64,000 nucleotides of DNA from Woeseiaceae bacterium (GCA_028289545.1 JANQPG010000102.1:124001-188000); one strand, 5' to 3'; positions 9,663 to 18,848 are shown, counted from the first letter of the stretch. Numbers and translations: made by a program. Notes: generated by a model not told the origin, from the sequence alone.

Positions 9663-10694
9663 CTATCCCTCGCCCGGCGCGAACAGCGCCAGCGCATGGC
9701 GAGCAGAAATCTGCGTCTGCACGGATTCCCCGTCCGACAGACGTACGTCGTGGCTGACACGGGCCTGCAGGCGGGTACCGTCGCGCAGACAAATGGCGTA
9801 CAGGCGCGTTTCGCCCTCATAACGACTCCATTCGATGACGGCATTGCCGCTCGAGTCAGCCACGAGCGCAACGTCATGAGGACGAATCAGAGCGTCCACT
9901 TCGCCGCCGTGGGCAAGCTCGGCCGCAGCGGCAGGGTCGGCGAGCGCCGACTCACCAATTCCGGTCTTGAGCGTCGCTCCATCCAGACGGCCGCGAACAA
10001 AAAAACCCTCACCCAGAAACCGCGCGACAAAACGCGTTTGCGGCGCGCGATAACACTCTTCGGGCTCCCCTATCTGCTCGAGGCGGCCGCTGTGCATGAT
10101 GCCAACCCGATCGCCCACCGACAGGGCCTCGTCCTGGTCGTGGGTCACCCACAGGGCCGGCACGCCTGACGTCTTGAGCGCCTCGCGGATGTCCCACCGC
10201 AAGCTCGATTTCAGCGCTGCATCGAGATTCGACAAGGGTTCGTCGAGCAGCACAAGCGCCGGCTGGTGCGCCAGCGAGCGCGCCAGCGCGACGCGTTGTT
10301 TCTGGCCACCGGACAGCGTCGCCGGCATTGCTTCGCGATGACCGCTCAGCCCCAGCCGATCGATCCAATGCTCGACAAGTTTTTTGTCCTCGACCTTGAA
10401 ACCGATGTTTTCGGCGACCGTCATGTGCGGGAATAGCGCGAAGTCCTGGAATACCAGGCCGGTGCGGCGTTTCTCCGGCGGCACCGGGTGATTGGGGTCG
10501 ATCTCGAGATCGCCAATGACGATGGCGCCGGTTGCGGGCTGCTCGAAGCCCGCAACCGCGCGCAACACACTGCTCTTGCCGCAGCCGGTTGGACCCACGA
10601 GCGTGACGATCTCTCCGTCACCGAGCGCAAGGTCGAAGTGCTCGACCGCAATCCGATCGTCGTAACGCACCGTAAGATTGCGAATCTCGAGCAT
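9663..10694 (-). CDS. fbpC: Iron(III) ABC transporter ATPase, FbpC type
   Basis: 343 residues. The ATG at 10694 overlaps the permease stop by one base (TGATG). Motifs: Walker A GPTGCGKSS, signature LSGGQKQRVALARS, Walker B VLLDEPLSNLD and switch His in WVTHDQDEA. A C-terminal TOBE-like regulatory region follows (ALIRPHDVALVADSSGNAVIE), as in FbpC and related importers. It powers uptake through the adjacent two-module permease. It is the last gene of a four-gene unit with a Fur box in front. Confidence 0.9.
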   Translation of the reverse strand: MLEIRNLTVRYDDRIAVEHFDLALGDGEIVTLVGPTGCGKSSVLRAVAGFEQPATGAIVIGDLEIDPNHPVPPEKRRTGLVFQDFALFPHMTVAENIGFKVEDKKLVEHWIDRLGLSGHREAMPATLSGGQKQRVALARSLAHQPALVLLDEPLSNLDAALKSSLRWDIREALKTSGVPALWVTHDQDEALSVGDRVGIMHSGRLEQIGEPEECYRAPQTRFVARFLGEGFFVRGRLDGATLKTGIGESALADPAAAAELAHGGEVDALIRPHDVALVADSSGNAVIEWSRYEGETRLYAICLRDGTRLQARVSHDVRLSDGESVQTQISARHALALFAPGEG

Positions 10695-12211
10695 CAGATT
10701 CCCCGTGAAGCTTTTCGCGTCGTAAGCCGGTCTTCGCCCGAAAGCATGAACACCAGCGCCACGGAAGAAATGGCGATCAGCAGCAACCCGGGAACGGCAG
10801 CGCGGCCGAAGTAACCTGCCTCGTACACCTGCCACAGCTCCGTGGTGAGTGTTTCGAGGCCCGTCGGCCGCAGCAGCAAGGTTATCGGTAATTCACGCAT
10901 GGCCTCGAGGAACACGAGAGCGCCGCCCGCGATCGCGCCCGGCAGAAGCAGCGGCACGCTAACCCTCGTGAAGGCTTCGAACGGCGAAGCGCCAAGGTTC
11001 CGCGCGGCCGCCAGCAAATTGGCGTCCAGCCGCGCAACACAATTGCGCACCGGACCGACGGCCAGCGGAAGGAAGCGCAACACATAACCCAGCACGAGCA
11101 GCGCGACGGTCTGGTAGAGGAAATCGAGCTGCAAACCGACGTAGAGCAAGGCCGTTCCCATCACAATGCCGGGGATCCCAAAGCCCAGAGTAGCAATACG
11201 TTCCAACCAGCGTCCCACTTTGCCGCGAACGGCCGCGTGCGCAACCGGCAAAGCCACGAACACGGTGACAAGCGCGGCAAGGAGCGCCGGGTAAGCGGAA
11301 TTCCACGCCAGCCACGGGTCGAAACCGCCTGCGCCGTCACGCCACAGCCAGACGCCGAAGACCAGCGCGGGCAGCAGCAGCGAGGCGGCAAGCACGACGA
11401 GCATAAACGCCATGAGCACCGTTCTTGCGCGCGGGCCGAGCGTAATCTCCAGCTTCTCCTGAGCCGCCTCGCGTTCCACGCCGACCCGCGATTCGAGGAG
11501 CAACACAAAAGCGACGAGCGCCAGAAGCTGCAGCGACAACAGCGCCGCGCGAGCGAGACCAAAAGCGTTGTACTCGACGTAGATGCTGCGGATGAAGGTA
11601 TCCAGTCCGAGAATCGCGGGAGTCGCGAAATCACTCATGGCGTACAGGGCAACCAACAGCGCTCCTCCCGCAATGCCGCTGCGGACCCGTGGTAACACGA
11701 TGCGAAGCAGCACAACGGGCAGCGTTGCACCCAGAGAGCGGGCGGCTTCGACCGTTCTACCGTCCAGCTGACTCAATGCCGCGCGCGTCGCCAGCATGAC
11801 AAACGGGTAGGTATATAACGTCATGACCAGCGCCGTACCGCCGAACCCGCGCACGGCCGGCACGGCCGCGCCGGTCAATGTCTCGATTTCGCCGCCGGTT
11901 CCGAAAGCGGCGAAGTACGCAAAAGCGCCTATGTAGCTGGGTACGGCCAGCGGCGCCGCGAGCAGCGCCAGCCAGAGTCGGCGTCTCGGCAAATTGCAGT
12001 GCGCCGTTGCCAGCGCCATCGGCACGCCGATCGCAACGGCGCCCATAACCGTCAACACCGTAACGCCGAGCGTGTTTGCAACCAGCCGGACGGTCTCGCC
12101 CCGCAGATCAACGTCTGCGCCAAGCGCCAGAACAACGAGTACGGCAACGGGTGCAAGCACCGCCAGCGCAACCAGCGCGCTGGCGAAATGACTGAGCGAA
12201 AAACGACTCAC
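10694..12211 (-). CDS. fbpB: Iron(III) ABC transporter permease, FbpB type
   Basis: 505 residues from a GTG start that overlaps the binding-protein stop by four bases (GTGA). It is a fused double permease with about twelve membrane segments. Two EAA loops for contact with the ATPase are visible: EAARSLGATLPVVLLRIVLP in the first half and AAARNLGASPFEAFTRVSVP in the second. The duplicated layout is typical of FbpB/SfuB ferric permeases of the inner membrane. Close overlap with both neighbours shows cotranscription. Confidence 0.9.
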   Translation of the reverse strand: MSRFSLSHFASALVALAVLAPVAVLVVLALGADVDLRGETVRLVANTLGVTVLTVMGAVAIGVPMALATAHCNLPRRRLWLALLAAPLAVPSYIGAFAYFAAFGTGGEIETLTGAAVPAVRGFGGTALVMTLYTYPFVMLATRAALSQLDGRTVEAARSLGATLPVVLLRIVLPRVRSGIAGGALLVALYAMSDFATPAILGLDTFIRSIYVEYNAFGLARAALLSLQLLALVAFVLLLESRVGVEREAAQEKLEITLGPRARTVLMAFMLVVLAASLLLPALVFGVWLWRDGAGGFDPWLAWNSAYPALLAALVTVFVALPVAHAAVRGKVGRWLERIATLGFGIPGIVMGTALLYVGLQLDFLYQTVALLVLGYVLRFLPLAVGPVRNCVARLDANLLAAARNLGASPFEAFTRVSVPLLLPGAIAGGALVFLEAMRELPITLLLRPTGLETLTTELWQVYEAGYFGRAAVPGLLLIAISSVALVFMLSGEDRLTTRKASRGI

Positions 12212-13248
12212 AGCACGCCGGTTTGTCGCAGGAGCCTGAGGGTGGGCTGCAGATCGCCCAGGCGCTCGAGGTCCACTTGCGGCGGCTTGAGTTCGCCGAT
12301 CGGCGGCAGGCCCTCGGGGCTCGGCACTCCCGCCATCAGCGGCACCTCGTAGGCCTCTCTGGCAAGATAGGATTGCACCTCGCTCGTCAGCAGGTGGCGC
12401 ACAAAGTCGGTAGCGAGCTCACTGGGTCGCAATACGGCAATACCGGATGCATTCAACAGACAACCGGCGTCGTTCTGAGTAAACGCAAGCTCCACTTCCG
12501 CGTCCGGCCTGCCCTGCTTGAGTCGAAGCGTATAGTAGTGATTGGCAAAACCGAGATCGACCTCGCCACGCGAGACAGCCATTACGACGCCAAACTCGCC
12601 CGCGAACTCGCTGGACTTACCCGCCATGGCCTCCAGCCACGCACCGGTTGCGTCGTCACCTTCGAGCAACCTCATCGCCGTAATAAACGACTGGAACGCA
12701 CCGTACGCCGGCGCCCAGCCGAAGCGCGCGTCACTCTCCGGCAGCATCATGACATCTTGCGGCAGCTCAGCGACGTTCAGCTTCTGAGGGTTGTAGGGAA
12801 TCGTCCGAAAGCGGCCCGAGATCGGCACCCAGTGTTCGTACCGAAAACCGGGCTTGAGCAGATCGCGGAGCGAAGCAGGTATCGCGGGCGGCTCGACCTG
12901 CCGGGTCACGAGACCCAGCGAGCTTGCATCGATCGACCAGAACAGATCGGCTCGCAGCCGACCCACCCTGGATTCAGCAACGAGCGTGTTGGCTAGCGCC
13001 GTCGACGGGCCGCGGCGGATGCGAAGTTCCAGGTCCGGATTGCGCTTCTCGATGGCGGCAATAATGTCCTCGTACAGTCCGCCTTCGCCACGGCCCAGAT
13101 ACAGCGTGAGTTCGCCGCTCAAGCGCGGCAGCGTATCGACCGAAGCAGGCTCGCCGGCGGAGGGATCGGCGAACGCGCGTAACGGCCGGGCAAACGCGGT
13201 CGCGGGACCGAGTAGTGCCAGCGCCCGCAGCAGGGCGCGTCGGCGCAC
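12208..13248 (-). CDS. fbpA: Iron(III) ABC transporter substrate-binding protein, FbpA type
   Basis: 346 residues from a GTG start two bases after the preceding stop. The N-terminus (RRRALLRALALLGPATAFA) is a signal peptide with an arginine cluster. The mature protein follows the type II periplasmic binding fold: GELTLYLGRGEGGLYEDII near the start, then RADLFWSIDASSLGLV and WVPISGRFRTIPYNPQ. It should bind ferric iron or a chelate in the periplasm and deliver it to FbpB. Iron specificity is inferred from family likeness and the Fur box; a related polyamine or phosphonate role cannot be ruled out. Confidence 0.85.
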   Translation of the reverse strand: MRRRALLRALALLGPATAFARPLRAFADPSAGEPASVDTLPRLSGELTLYLGRGEGGLYEDIIAAIEKRNPDLELRIRRGPSTALANTLVAESRVGRLRADLFWSIDASSLGLVTRQVEPPAIPASLRDLLKPGFRYEHWVPISGRFRTIPYNPQKLNVAELPQDVMMLPESDARFGWAPAYGAFQSFITAMRLLEGDDATGAWLEAMAGKSSEFAGEFGVVMAVSRGEVDLGFANHYYTLRLKQGRPDAEVELAFTQNDAGCLLNASGIAVLRPSELATDFVRHLLTSEVQSYLAREAYEVPLMAGVPSPEGLPPIGELKPPQVDLERLGDLQPTLRLLRQTGVL

Positions 13249-13250
13249 GC

Positions 13251-14045
13251 CTAGAAAACCTCCGAGCGCGACGCTTCGACGGCTTCCAGGATGCTGCTTG
13301 CGTTTTGGAGCTGCGCTTTCATCGACTTGAGCGTACCGTTGATCTCGTCGACCCCGGCACCGCGCTGCATCAGGAGCGGCAACGTCGCGTTGAAGTCCTT
13401 CTCGAGCTGCGACACCAGATCAGGGTCGCGCGCAATGAGATCACCTTCCAGACCTTCGAAGCGGCTCATGTAGGTTTCGTGAATCAGCGCCTCGGCGCGG
13501 GACAGATTGTCCGCCCGATATTCGGCAACGGCCTGCTCGAGATCGGCAATGATCAGGGCAACGGTCTCAGGACCTGAGGTTGCCGCCTCGTTTTCGGCCG
13601 CTGACGGCGCCGTGCCGGTTTGCACCTGATGGGCCGCGAGGCGTACCGCCCCGAAAGACTGCCAAAGCGCCGCCTTCAGGCGCTCTCCGGCGGCAACAAC
13701 GCCGTCGCTGTCACCCGCTTCGACCTGCTGCTGCAGCAGAATAATGCCCTGCCAGACGCCGGGATACGTCACTATTGCCTGTGTCTCGATCACAGCATGA
13801 ACACCCACCTCTTCCCAGTGTTCGATCAGCGCGTCGACATCGGCCTTGCCAGGCTGCGGCTTGCTGACGATGACCTCGACATCGGCAACAAGCTCCTCGA
13901 TTTCTTCGAGAAAGTCGTCCATGTGCTTTTCGAATTCGGCGAGCTGTTCCTCGTCGAATTCGCCATGCGCCAGCGCCGTCTGACTGATTCCTGCCAGGCA
14001 AACAACACCGACAACCACGGCAACAAGCGGTTTCCATTGCTGCAT
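13251..14045 (-). CDS. Periplasmic helical protein like the N-domain of FTR1 permeases
   Basis: 264 residues. A start at 14111 is open in frame but would abut the Fur box, so the ATG at 14045 is chosen; it begins a signal peptide (QQWKPLVAVVVGVVCLAGISQTALA). The mature protein is helical, with a Glu/Asp-rich first half (HGEFDEEQLAEFEKHMDDF) and a second half containing LIHETYMSRFEGLEGDLIA. That second half resembles the periplasmic helical domain attached to some FTR1 iron permeases. A periplasmic iron-binding or iron-delivery role for the Fbp transporter downstream is inferred. No FTR1 membrane part (REGLE motif) is present. Confidence 0.7.
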   Translation of the reverse strand: MQQWKPLVAVVVGVVCLAGISQTALAHGEFDEEQLAEFEKHMDDFLEEIEELVADVEVIVSKPQPGKADVDALIEHWEEVGVHAVIETQAIVTYPGVWQGIILLQQQVEAGDSDGVVAAGERLKAALWQSFGAVRLAAHQVQTGTAPSAAENEAATSGPETVALIIADLEQAVAEYRADNLSRAEALIHETYMSRFEGLEGDLIARDPDLVSQLEKDFNATLPLLMQRGAGVDEINGTLKSMKAQLQNASSILEAVEASRSEVF

Positions 14046-14117
14046 AGCTACCTCGTCGATTGCGCCCATGTGTCCAATAGATCCAGGCGCTTGAGCATTG
14101 CGGTCGCTCATTTAAAT

Positions 14118-14136
14118 GGAAATTATTCTCATTTGC
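14118..14136 (-). promoter_or_regulatory. Fur box upstream of the iron operon
   Basis: Read on the minus strand the 19 bases are GCAAATGAGAATAATTTCC, matching 14 of 19 positions of the GATAATGAGAATCATTATC form of the Fur site. It lies 73 bases before the chosen start of the first operon gene, where it would block the promoter when iron is plentiful. Confidence 0.8.
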
Positions 14137-14152
14137 AATAAAGTTCGGGCGC

Positions 14153-15478
14153 CTACGCAGCCTTCGCATCGCGGCTACGGCGCCGCTTCCACAGCACAGC
14201 GACCGATAGCAACATCAAGCTGCCGAGCAACGCGGGGAGTAGCGCGCTCGCGAGCGCGCGGTCGACCGACAGGATGTCCGGGTGTCCCGTCTGCCACAAG
14301 GTCCATTCCGAGCCGATTGCCGTCGCCAGCGACGGATGCCCGGATATCAGCAGGACAAATCCGTCGGACGTTTCCGGGTTGATCCGTATGGAGCTGTTAA
14401 TGGCCGGATCGTTGACGCCTTCATGTCCAAACACGAAGTCTCCGTCCGGCGTCGGCGCGTAGAGTATGTTGCCCAACCCCCAGATTGCGGCGCCGTACGA
14501 AAATCCGTGAGGCTTGCGCATGGCCGCCAGCGTATCGGCCTTGAACGGCGTGCCATTGGTTCCGAGTACGCCCTTGATGAGTCTTTCGAGATCCGACGCC
14601 GAGGTCGAAAAACCCGTGGCGGCCGCCGACGCATACCGGTACGTCGGAGCGACGGTACCGTCGGTGTTGAAAGACGGCGCCGCGTTGTCGATCTCACCCA
14701 GATAGCGGTAAGTGGATCTCGACATACCCAGGGGGTCCAGCACCGACTCATTAATATGGTTCGCGAACGAATCGCCGCTGATTTCCTCGACCATCAACTG
14801 CAGAACGAGATAGCCGCCGCCGGAATACAGGAACTCGCTGCCGGGCTCCTGCCCCACGGCAATAACCGTCTCCACGCCGTTGGACGCCCGCGGCTGCCGC
14901 AACTCCTCTTCGATGGGCGGTAACACCTCGTCGTGCGCATAATCGCCAAAACCGAGCTCATCAGTCAGCCCTGCGGTATGGCTCAACAGTCGCCGCGCCG
15001 TAACACCGTCATTGTCGAACGCGGAATCCGGGAGCTGCCACCGGCTGAGATACCGCGAGACCGGTGCGTCCAGATCCAGGAGGTCCCGCTCCGCCAGCGA
15101 CATTACGCCAAACGCCGCAATCCACTTGCTCAACGAGGCTGTCGGAAACATCGTGTCGCGATCGATACCCGGCGAGAAGTGCGTGTGCGCGATCCGGCCG
15201 TCTTCGATCATCAAGAACGCCGTGGCGCCGGGGTTGTTGGCCTCGATCTCCGCGACGACCCAGGCATGGAAGCCGGCGTCGTCATCCCGTTCGGCGACCG
15301 GCGTCATCCACCAGCCTCGCAAGCCTCCGATCACGGCAATGACGACGCTTACCGCAACGAGCGCCATGCCGACCAGGACCTGCCCGGCACGCCGAACCCA
15401 CTTGCGGGGCCGCGTCGAGCTGCTGCCTGTTCTTTCCATTGTCGCCGAAGGATCGTTAATAGCAGAGCGTTCGTTCAC
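14153..15478 (-). CDS. Beta-lactamase-related serine hydrolase (class C fold)
   Basis: 441 residues if translation begins at the GTG at 15478, whose GTGA overlaps the preceding stop; an ATG at 15439 is a weaker alternative. There is an N-terminal membrane anchor (VGMALVAVSVVIAVIGGL), a beta-lactamase/DD-peptidase domain and a C-terminal membrane segment (LPALLGSLMLLSVAVLW) with a basic tail. Catalytic motifs: SLSK (SxxK), YSG in LYSGGGY in place of YxN, and HEG in place of KTG. These changes are common in esterase-like members, so true beta-lactam hydrolysis is doubtful. It is last in a three-gene unit with DUF1772 and NmrA-like genes. Confidence 0.82.
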   Translation of the reverse strand: MNERSAINDPSATMERTGSSSTRPRKWVRRAGQVLVGMALVAVSVVIAVIGGLRGWWMTPVAERDDDAGFHAWVVAEIEANNPGATAFLMIEDGRIAHTHFSPGIDRDTMFPTASLSKWIAAFGVMSLAERDLLDLDAPVSRYLSRWQLPDSAFDNDGVTARRLLSHTAGLTDELGFGDYAHDEVLPPIEEELRQPRASNGVETVIAVGQEPGSEFLYSGGGYLVLQLMVEEISGDSFANHINESVLDPLGMSRSTYRYLGEIDNAAPSFNTDGTVAPTYRYASAAATGFSTSASDLERLIKGVLGTNGTPFKADTLAAMRKPHGFSYGAAIWGLGNILYAPTPDGDFVFGHEGVNDPAINSSIRINPETSDGFVLLISGHPSLATAIGSEWTLWQTGHPDILSVDRALASALLPALLGSLMLLSVAVLWKRRRSRDAKAA

Positions 15479-15966
15479 AGCAGGAGTCCTATTGTAATGA
15501 GTAGCGCCGAAAAGACCGCAGCCAGCGTCCGTAGCGAATTGAGGCGGGTCCAACGGTCGAAATAGTGTTCCCAGAAGACGGCCGCCTCGGGCTCGTCCCG
15601 CCCGAGCTTCGCGAGCCGCTCGTTCAGCGGCACGTTCCCCGCAATCGTGACGACCCACGTTCCCACGAAGTACGCTACGGCGCCGCCGAGCAGCCACGGC
15701 GCCGCCGGCTCCTGCCAACGCGTCACCGCGAAACCGGCCAGCAGCAGACAGAGCACTGCCGTGCCCATAAACACACCGAGAAACCAGCGATTCAGCACAA
15801 CAACGTTGATCGACTGCATCGCAGCGACGCTCTCGGCCGCGGACAGGCGGTTCAGCGCCTGCATGACAAAATTCGAGAACGCAAAGAAGATGCCGCCGAC
15901 GACCGCAGCGCCCAGAAGGGCGCTGACGGCAGCGACTGTCATGACAATTGATGTGACGGCGGTCAT
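15475..15966 (-). CDS. DUF1772 (anthrone oxygenase-like) membrane protein
   Basis: 163 residues and four likely membrane segments (TVAAVSALLGAAVVGGIFFAF, FLGVFMGTAVLCLLLAGF, LLGGAVAYFVGTWVVTIAG and the C-terminus). The FVMQALNRL segment after helix 1 and NVPLNERL with a nearby FWEHYFDRWTRLN are hallmarks of DUF1772. Members have been linked to anthrone oxidation, but most are uncharacterised. It overlaps both neighbours by four bases (ATGA and GTGA), so the three genes are one translationally coupled operon. Confidence 0.85.
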   Translation of the reverse strand: MTAVTSIVMTVAAVSALLGAAVVGGIFFAFSNFVMQALNRLSAAESVAAMQSINVVVLNRWFLGVFMGTAVLCLLLAGFAVTRWQEPAAPWLLGGAVAYFVGTWVVTIAGNVPLNERLAKLGRDEPEAAVFWEHYFDRWTRLNSLRTLAAVFSALLITIGLLL

Positions 15967-16829
15967 GCGACGGCCTCCTCACCGTGGGTATTCCACATGC
16001 CCCTGGCCGCAATGCGGCGCGCAAAATCCGAGAAGTCGGCAGGCTCACGTCCCAGCGCACGCTGCACGCCGTCGGCAAGGTGCGCGTTGCGGCCGTCGAG
16101 GACCCTATCGAACAGGTAGTTGAGGAGCCAGGCTACGTCTTCCGGCACACCGGATTCGGCAATCGCGTCCGAAAACGCGTCTTTGGGTATACGCACGAAC
16201 TGCACGTCGCGACCGGTGGCCCGTGAGATCTCTCCGGCCAGTTCGGTAAAGGTCATTAATCTTGGTCCCGTTACTTCGTAGATTTCGTATTCGTGACCGT
16301 CTTCCGTCAACGCGGCAACCGCTACGTCGACGATATCGTTAACGTCGATAAAAGGCTCGGCAATATCGGCGGCCGGCAGCGTAATCGCTCCTCCCGTAAC
16401 CATGTCGAGAAATTCCCCCTCGGAGAAGTTCTGCATGAACCAGCTCGCGCGCACGACGGTCCACTCGGCAGTGGATGCCTGAACGATACGCTCGCAGGCC
16501 TGCGCTTCTTCTTCGCCTCGTCCGGACAGCAACACGAGCCGTTGTACCCCGTGGGCGACAGCCTTGTTCACGAATTCCTGGATCGCCTCCGTGGCGCCGG
16601 GCACGGCCAGGTCCGGTGAATAACTAATGTACGCGGCTCGCACACCTTCGAGCGCGGCGTCCCAGGTCGCGGGATCGTTCCAGTCGAAAGACGGCCGGGT
16701 CGAGCGCGATACGGCGCGGGTTGGTACGCCGCGAGCCTCCAGTTGCTTAACGATTCGGCGGCCCGTCTTGCCGCTGCCGCCGATGACAAGAATCGGACGG
16801 TCCATCTGTGTTTGTTGAGTAGTGGTCAT
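15963..16829 (-). CDS. NmrA-like NAD(P)-binding protein
   Basis: 288 residues from the ATG at 16829, chosen for its AGGAGACAGGC ribosome site; the frame continues upstream without support. The Rossmann motif is ILVIGGSGKTGRRIV, and the protein follows the NmrA/azoreductase-like short-chain family (AYISYSPDLAVPG, VRASWFMQNFSEGEF, PFIDVNDIVDVAVAAL). There is no YxxxK active site, as usual for NmrA proteins, which sense or reduce with NAD(P)H. It is first in the operon with DUF1772 and the serine hydrolase, and divergent from an AraC regulator that probably controls it. Confidence 0.87.
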   Translation of the reverse strand: MTTTQQTQMDRPILVIGGSGKTGRRIVKQLEARGVPTRAVSRSTRPSFDWNDPATWDAALEGVRAAYISYSPDLAVPGATEAIQEFVNKAVAHGVQRLVLLSGRGEEEAQACERIVQASTAEWTVVRASWFMQNFSEGEFLDMVTGGAITLPAADIAEPFIDVNDIVDVAVAALTEDGHEYEIYEVTGPRLMTFTELAGEISRATGRDVQFVRIPKDAFSDAIAESGVPEDVAWLLNYLFDRVLDGRNAHLADGVQRALGREPADFSDFARRIAARGMWNTHGEEAVA

Positions 16830-16952
16830 GCCTGTCTCCTGTTTGTTGAGGTCGTAAGACCAGAAATCGACAGGTGTTACGGTAAGAGGCACGGCCTGAA
16901 GTCACCATTCTCGATCGGATCAAAACCATACGAGTTCGTCTAGAATGTCGGA

Positions 16953-17891
16953 ATGGACAACCTGGGAGGACTGCTGGACGCGCCGCGGGCGCGAGGGGCG
17001 TTTGCTTTGCGCGCCGTCATGAGCTCCCCGTGGTCCTTGAGGATTCTCGCCGAATCGCCGCTCACGCTGATTGCCGGGGTACAGGGCGAATTGTGGGTGA
17101 CCCATGACGACGGCGAGCCCATCTGCGTCGGCCCCGGCGACATTGCCGTCACGCGCGCGCCGGATCACTACACGGTAGCCGACTCGCCGACGACCCCGCC
17201 AACGGTATTCATCCATCCCGGCCAGGACTGCCGGGATGCTGAAGGCAACTCGCTCCTCGAGGCAATGACCCACGACACGCGCACCTGGGGTAACAACGCC
17301 AACGGCCCCACGGTGTTCATTGTCGGGGCTTACGAGCACCTGAGCGACATCAGCGACCGTTTGTTGCGGTCTTTACCGCCGGTGTTGTCGCTATCGCGGG
17401 TCGATTGGGAATCCCCGTTGGTGGACCTGCTCTGCGACGAAGTGACCAAAGACGAACCGGGACAGGCGGCGGTCCTCGACCGCCTGCTCGACCTGCTCGT
17501 CACCGCGGTGCTCAAAGCCTGGTTCTCTCAGCAGGATGCAAACCGTCCCGAATGGTGGCGGTTTCAGGGAGACCGCGTCGTGGAGCGCGCCCTGCGCCTG
17601 ATCCACGACGACCCGGCACACGCCTGGACCATGGACACGCTGGCGACCGCGGCGGGCGCGTCGCGGGCCGCGCTCGCACGACGCTTTGGCGATCTTGTCG
17701 GCGAACCGCCGATGACGTTCCTGAAGAACTGGCGGATGGCGCTGGCCGCCGATCTCCTGTGCCAACCCGACGAGACCGTGGGCAGCGTCGCGGCCAAGGT
17801 CGGCTATGCCACACCCTATGCGTTCAGCACCGCGTTCAAACGAATACGCGGCCTGAGCCCAAACGAACATCGCACGCAGGCAATGTCCTGA
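16953..17891 (+). CDS. AraC-family regulator with cupin sensor domain
   Basis: 312 residues. The N-terminal half is a cupin-like sensor (GELWVTHDDGEPICVGPGDI). The C-terminal half has the AraC double helix-turn-helix (WTMDTLATAAGASRAALARRF and VGSVAAKVGYATPYAFSTAF, ending RIRGLSPNEHR). It matches the Cupin_6/HTH_18 regulators that sit next to NmrA or short-chain reductase genes. The divergent 123-base gap to the NmrA-like gene makes that operon the likely target. The inducer is unknown. Confidence 0.88.
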   Translation: MDNLGGLLDAPRARGAFALRAVMSSPWSLRILAESPLTLIAGVQGELWVTHDDGEPICVGPGDIAVTRAPDHYTVADSPTTPPTVFIHPGQDCRDAEGNSLLEAMTHDTRTWGNNANGPTVFIVGAYEHLSDISDRLLRSLPPVLSLSRVDWESPLVDLLCDEVTKDEPGQAAVLDRLLDLLVTAVLKAWFSQQDANRPEWWRFQGDRVVERALRLIHDDPAHAWTMDTLATAAGASRAALARRFGDLVGEPPMTFLKNWRMALAADLLCQPDETVGSVAAKVGYATPYAFSTAFKRIRGLSPNEHRTQAMS

Positions 17892-17905
17892 CGTTTCGAA
17901 TCGTG

Positions 17906-17934
17906 ATAAGAGACGCCCGTCAGTCTTATTTGTT
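17906..17934 (+). terminator. Probable intrinsic terminator after the AraC gene
   Basis: ATAAGA-GAC, loop GCCC, GTC-AG-TCTTAT: a stem with a two-base bulge, followed by a T-rich run (ttgtt). It starts 14 bases after the AraC-gene stop and would separate it from the urease operon. Confidence 0.5.
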
Positions 17935-18044
17935 AGGCTCGATGACACACCGACATTGAGGCAACACAGAAGGCTGAAACGTTCATTGAAACTGTAACCG
18001 GAACGGCGCGACCGACACTCGAACGATCGTCGGGACGCGCAAGA

Positions 18045-18833
18045 ATGACGTTCATCAACGGACCTCGCGGGACCGCACTCGACGATTTGCACCAATATGG
18101 GTGCAGCAAAGTGCGATTCCCGCGCCACGATGGTGCACACCTGCAGGCTGTGTTGCTGAATACGGCAGGTGGGCTGACGGACGGCGACGAACTGGTCACC
18201 AGCGTCGAATGGCGCGAACACACCCGGGCCGTCGTGACGTCGCAGGCCGCGGAGCGCATTTACCGCTCGCGCGGCGGCGACGCCCGGATCGAAACGGCAC
18301 TCACTGTCGGCAAAGAGGCAACCGCGCTGTGGCTGCCGCAGGAAACCATACTGTTCGACGGCGCGCGTCTCGACCGCAGCACGTCGATCAGCCTTTGCGA
18401 ATCGAGCCGGCTTATCGTCATCGAGAGCCTGGTGTTCGGCCGCCACGCCATGCGGGAAACCGTTCGCGCCGGTTCGATCACGGAGGCCTGGCGAATCGAA
18501 CTGGACGGCAAGCTAGTTTTTGCCGATCGCCTGCGGATCAGCGACGACGACGCCCCGCTCGACTCGACGCTGTCGGACATTGCGTGCGCTAACGGTCATG
18601 CGGCCCTGGCGACGATGATCTATGCGGCATCGGACTGCGGCGACTACGTCGACGGCGTGCGCTCGGCCATTGCGGGGCAGCGTATCGCCGGCGGCGTCAG
18701 CTGCCTCGGCCCGCTCTTGAACATTCGTCTGCTCGCGCCGTCGGGACAGGCGCTTCGTGAAGGCATCGTCACCCTGTTTGCCGCGCTGACGGGCGACACG
18801 CCGCAGACGCTGCCTCGGGTTTGGCAGATTTAA
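18045..18833 (+). CDS. ureD: Urease accessory protein UreD
   Basis: 262 residues from the first ATG. UreD hallmarks are LNTAGGLTDGDEL and VVTSQAAERIYRS, then LPQETILFDGARLDRS and VIESLVFGRHAM. UreD binds the apo-urease and, with UreF and UreG, forms the nickel-insertion complex in the cytoplasm. The start is doubtful. The frame is open back to a stop at 17943-17945, and the translated upstream stretch (TLERSSGRAR) resembles the beginning of other UreD proteins, yet it holds no ATG, GTG or TTG. The ATG at 18045 also lacks a strong ribosome site. First gene of ureDABCEFG. Confidence 0.92.
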   Translation: MTFINGPRGTALDDLHQYGCSKVRFPRHDGAHLQAVLLNTAGGLTDGDELVTSVEWREHTRAVVTSQAAERIYRSRGGDARIETALTVGKEATALWLPQETILFDGARLDRSTSISLCESSRLIVIESLVFGRHAMRETVRAGSITEAWRIELDGKLVFADRLRISDDDAPLDSTLSDIACANGHAALATMIYAASDCGDYVDGVRSAIAGQRIAGGVSCLGPLLNIRLLAPSGQALREGIVTLFAALTGDTPQTLPRVWQI

Positions 18834-18848
18834 AGAGGAACAACGGTA

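Noticed and set aside
14045..14111. Start of the iron-operon first gene at 14111
   Set aside because: It would begin six bases from the Fur box and put 22 extra residues before a well-formed signal peptide.
15479..16078. Upstream extension of the serine hydrolase frame
   Set aside because: It would overlay the DUF1772 and NmrA-like genes and gives Arg/Cys-rich nonsense; the GTG at 15478 is the supported start.
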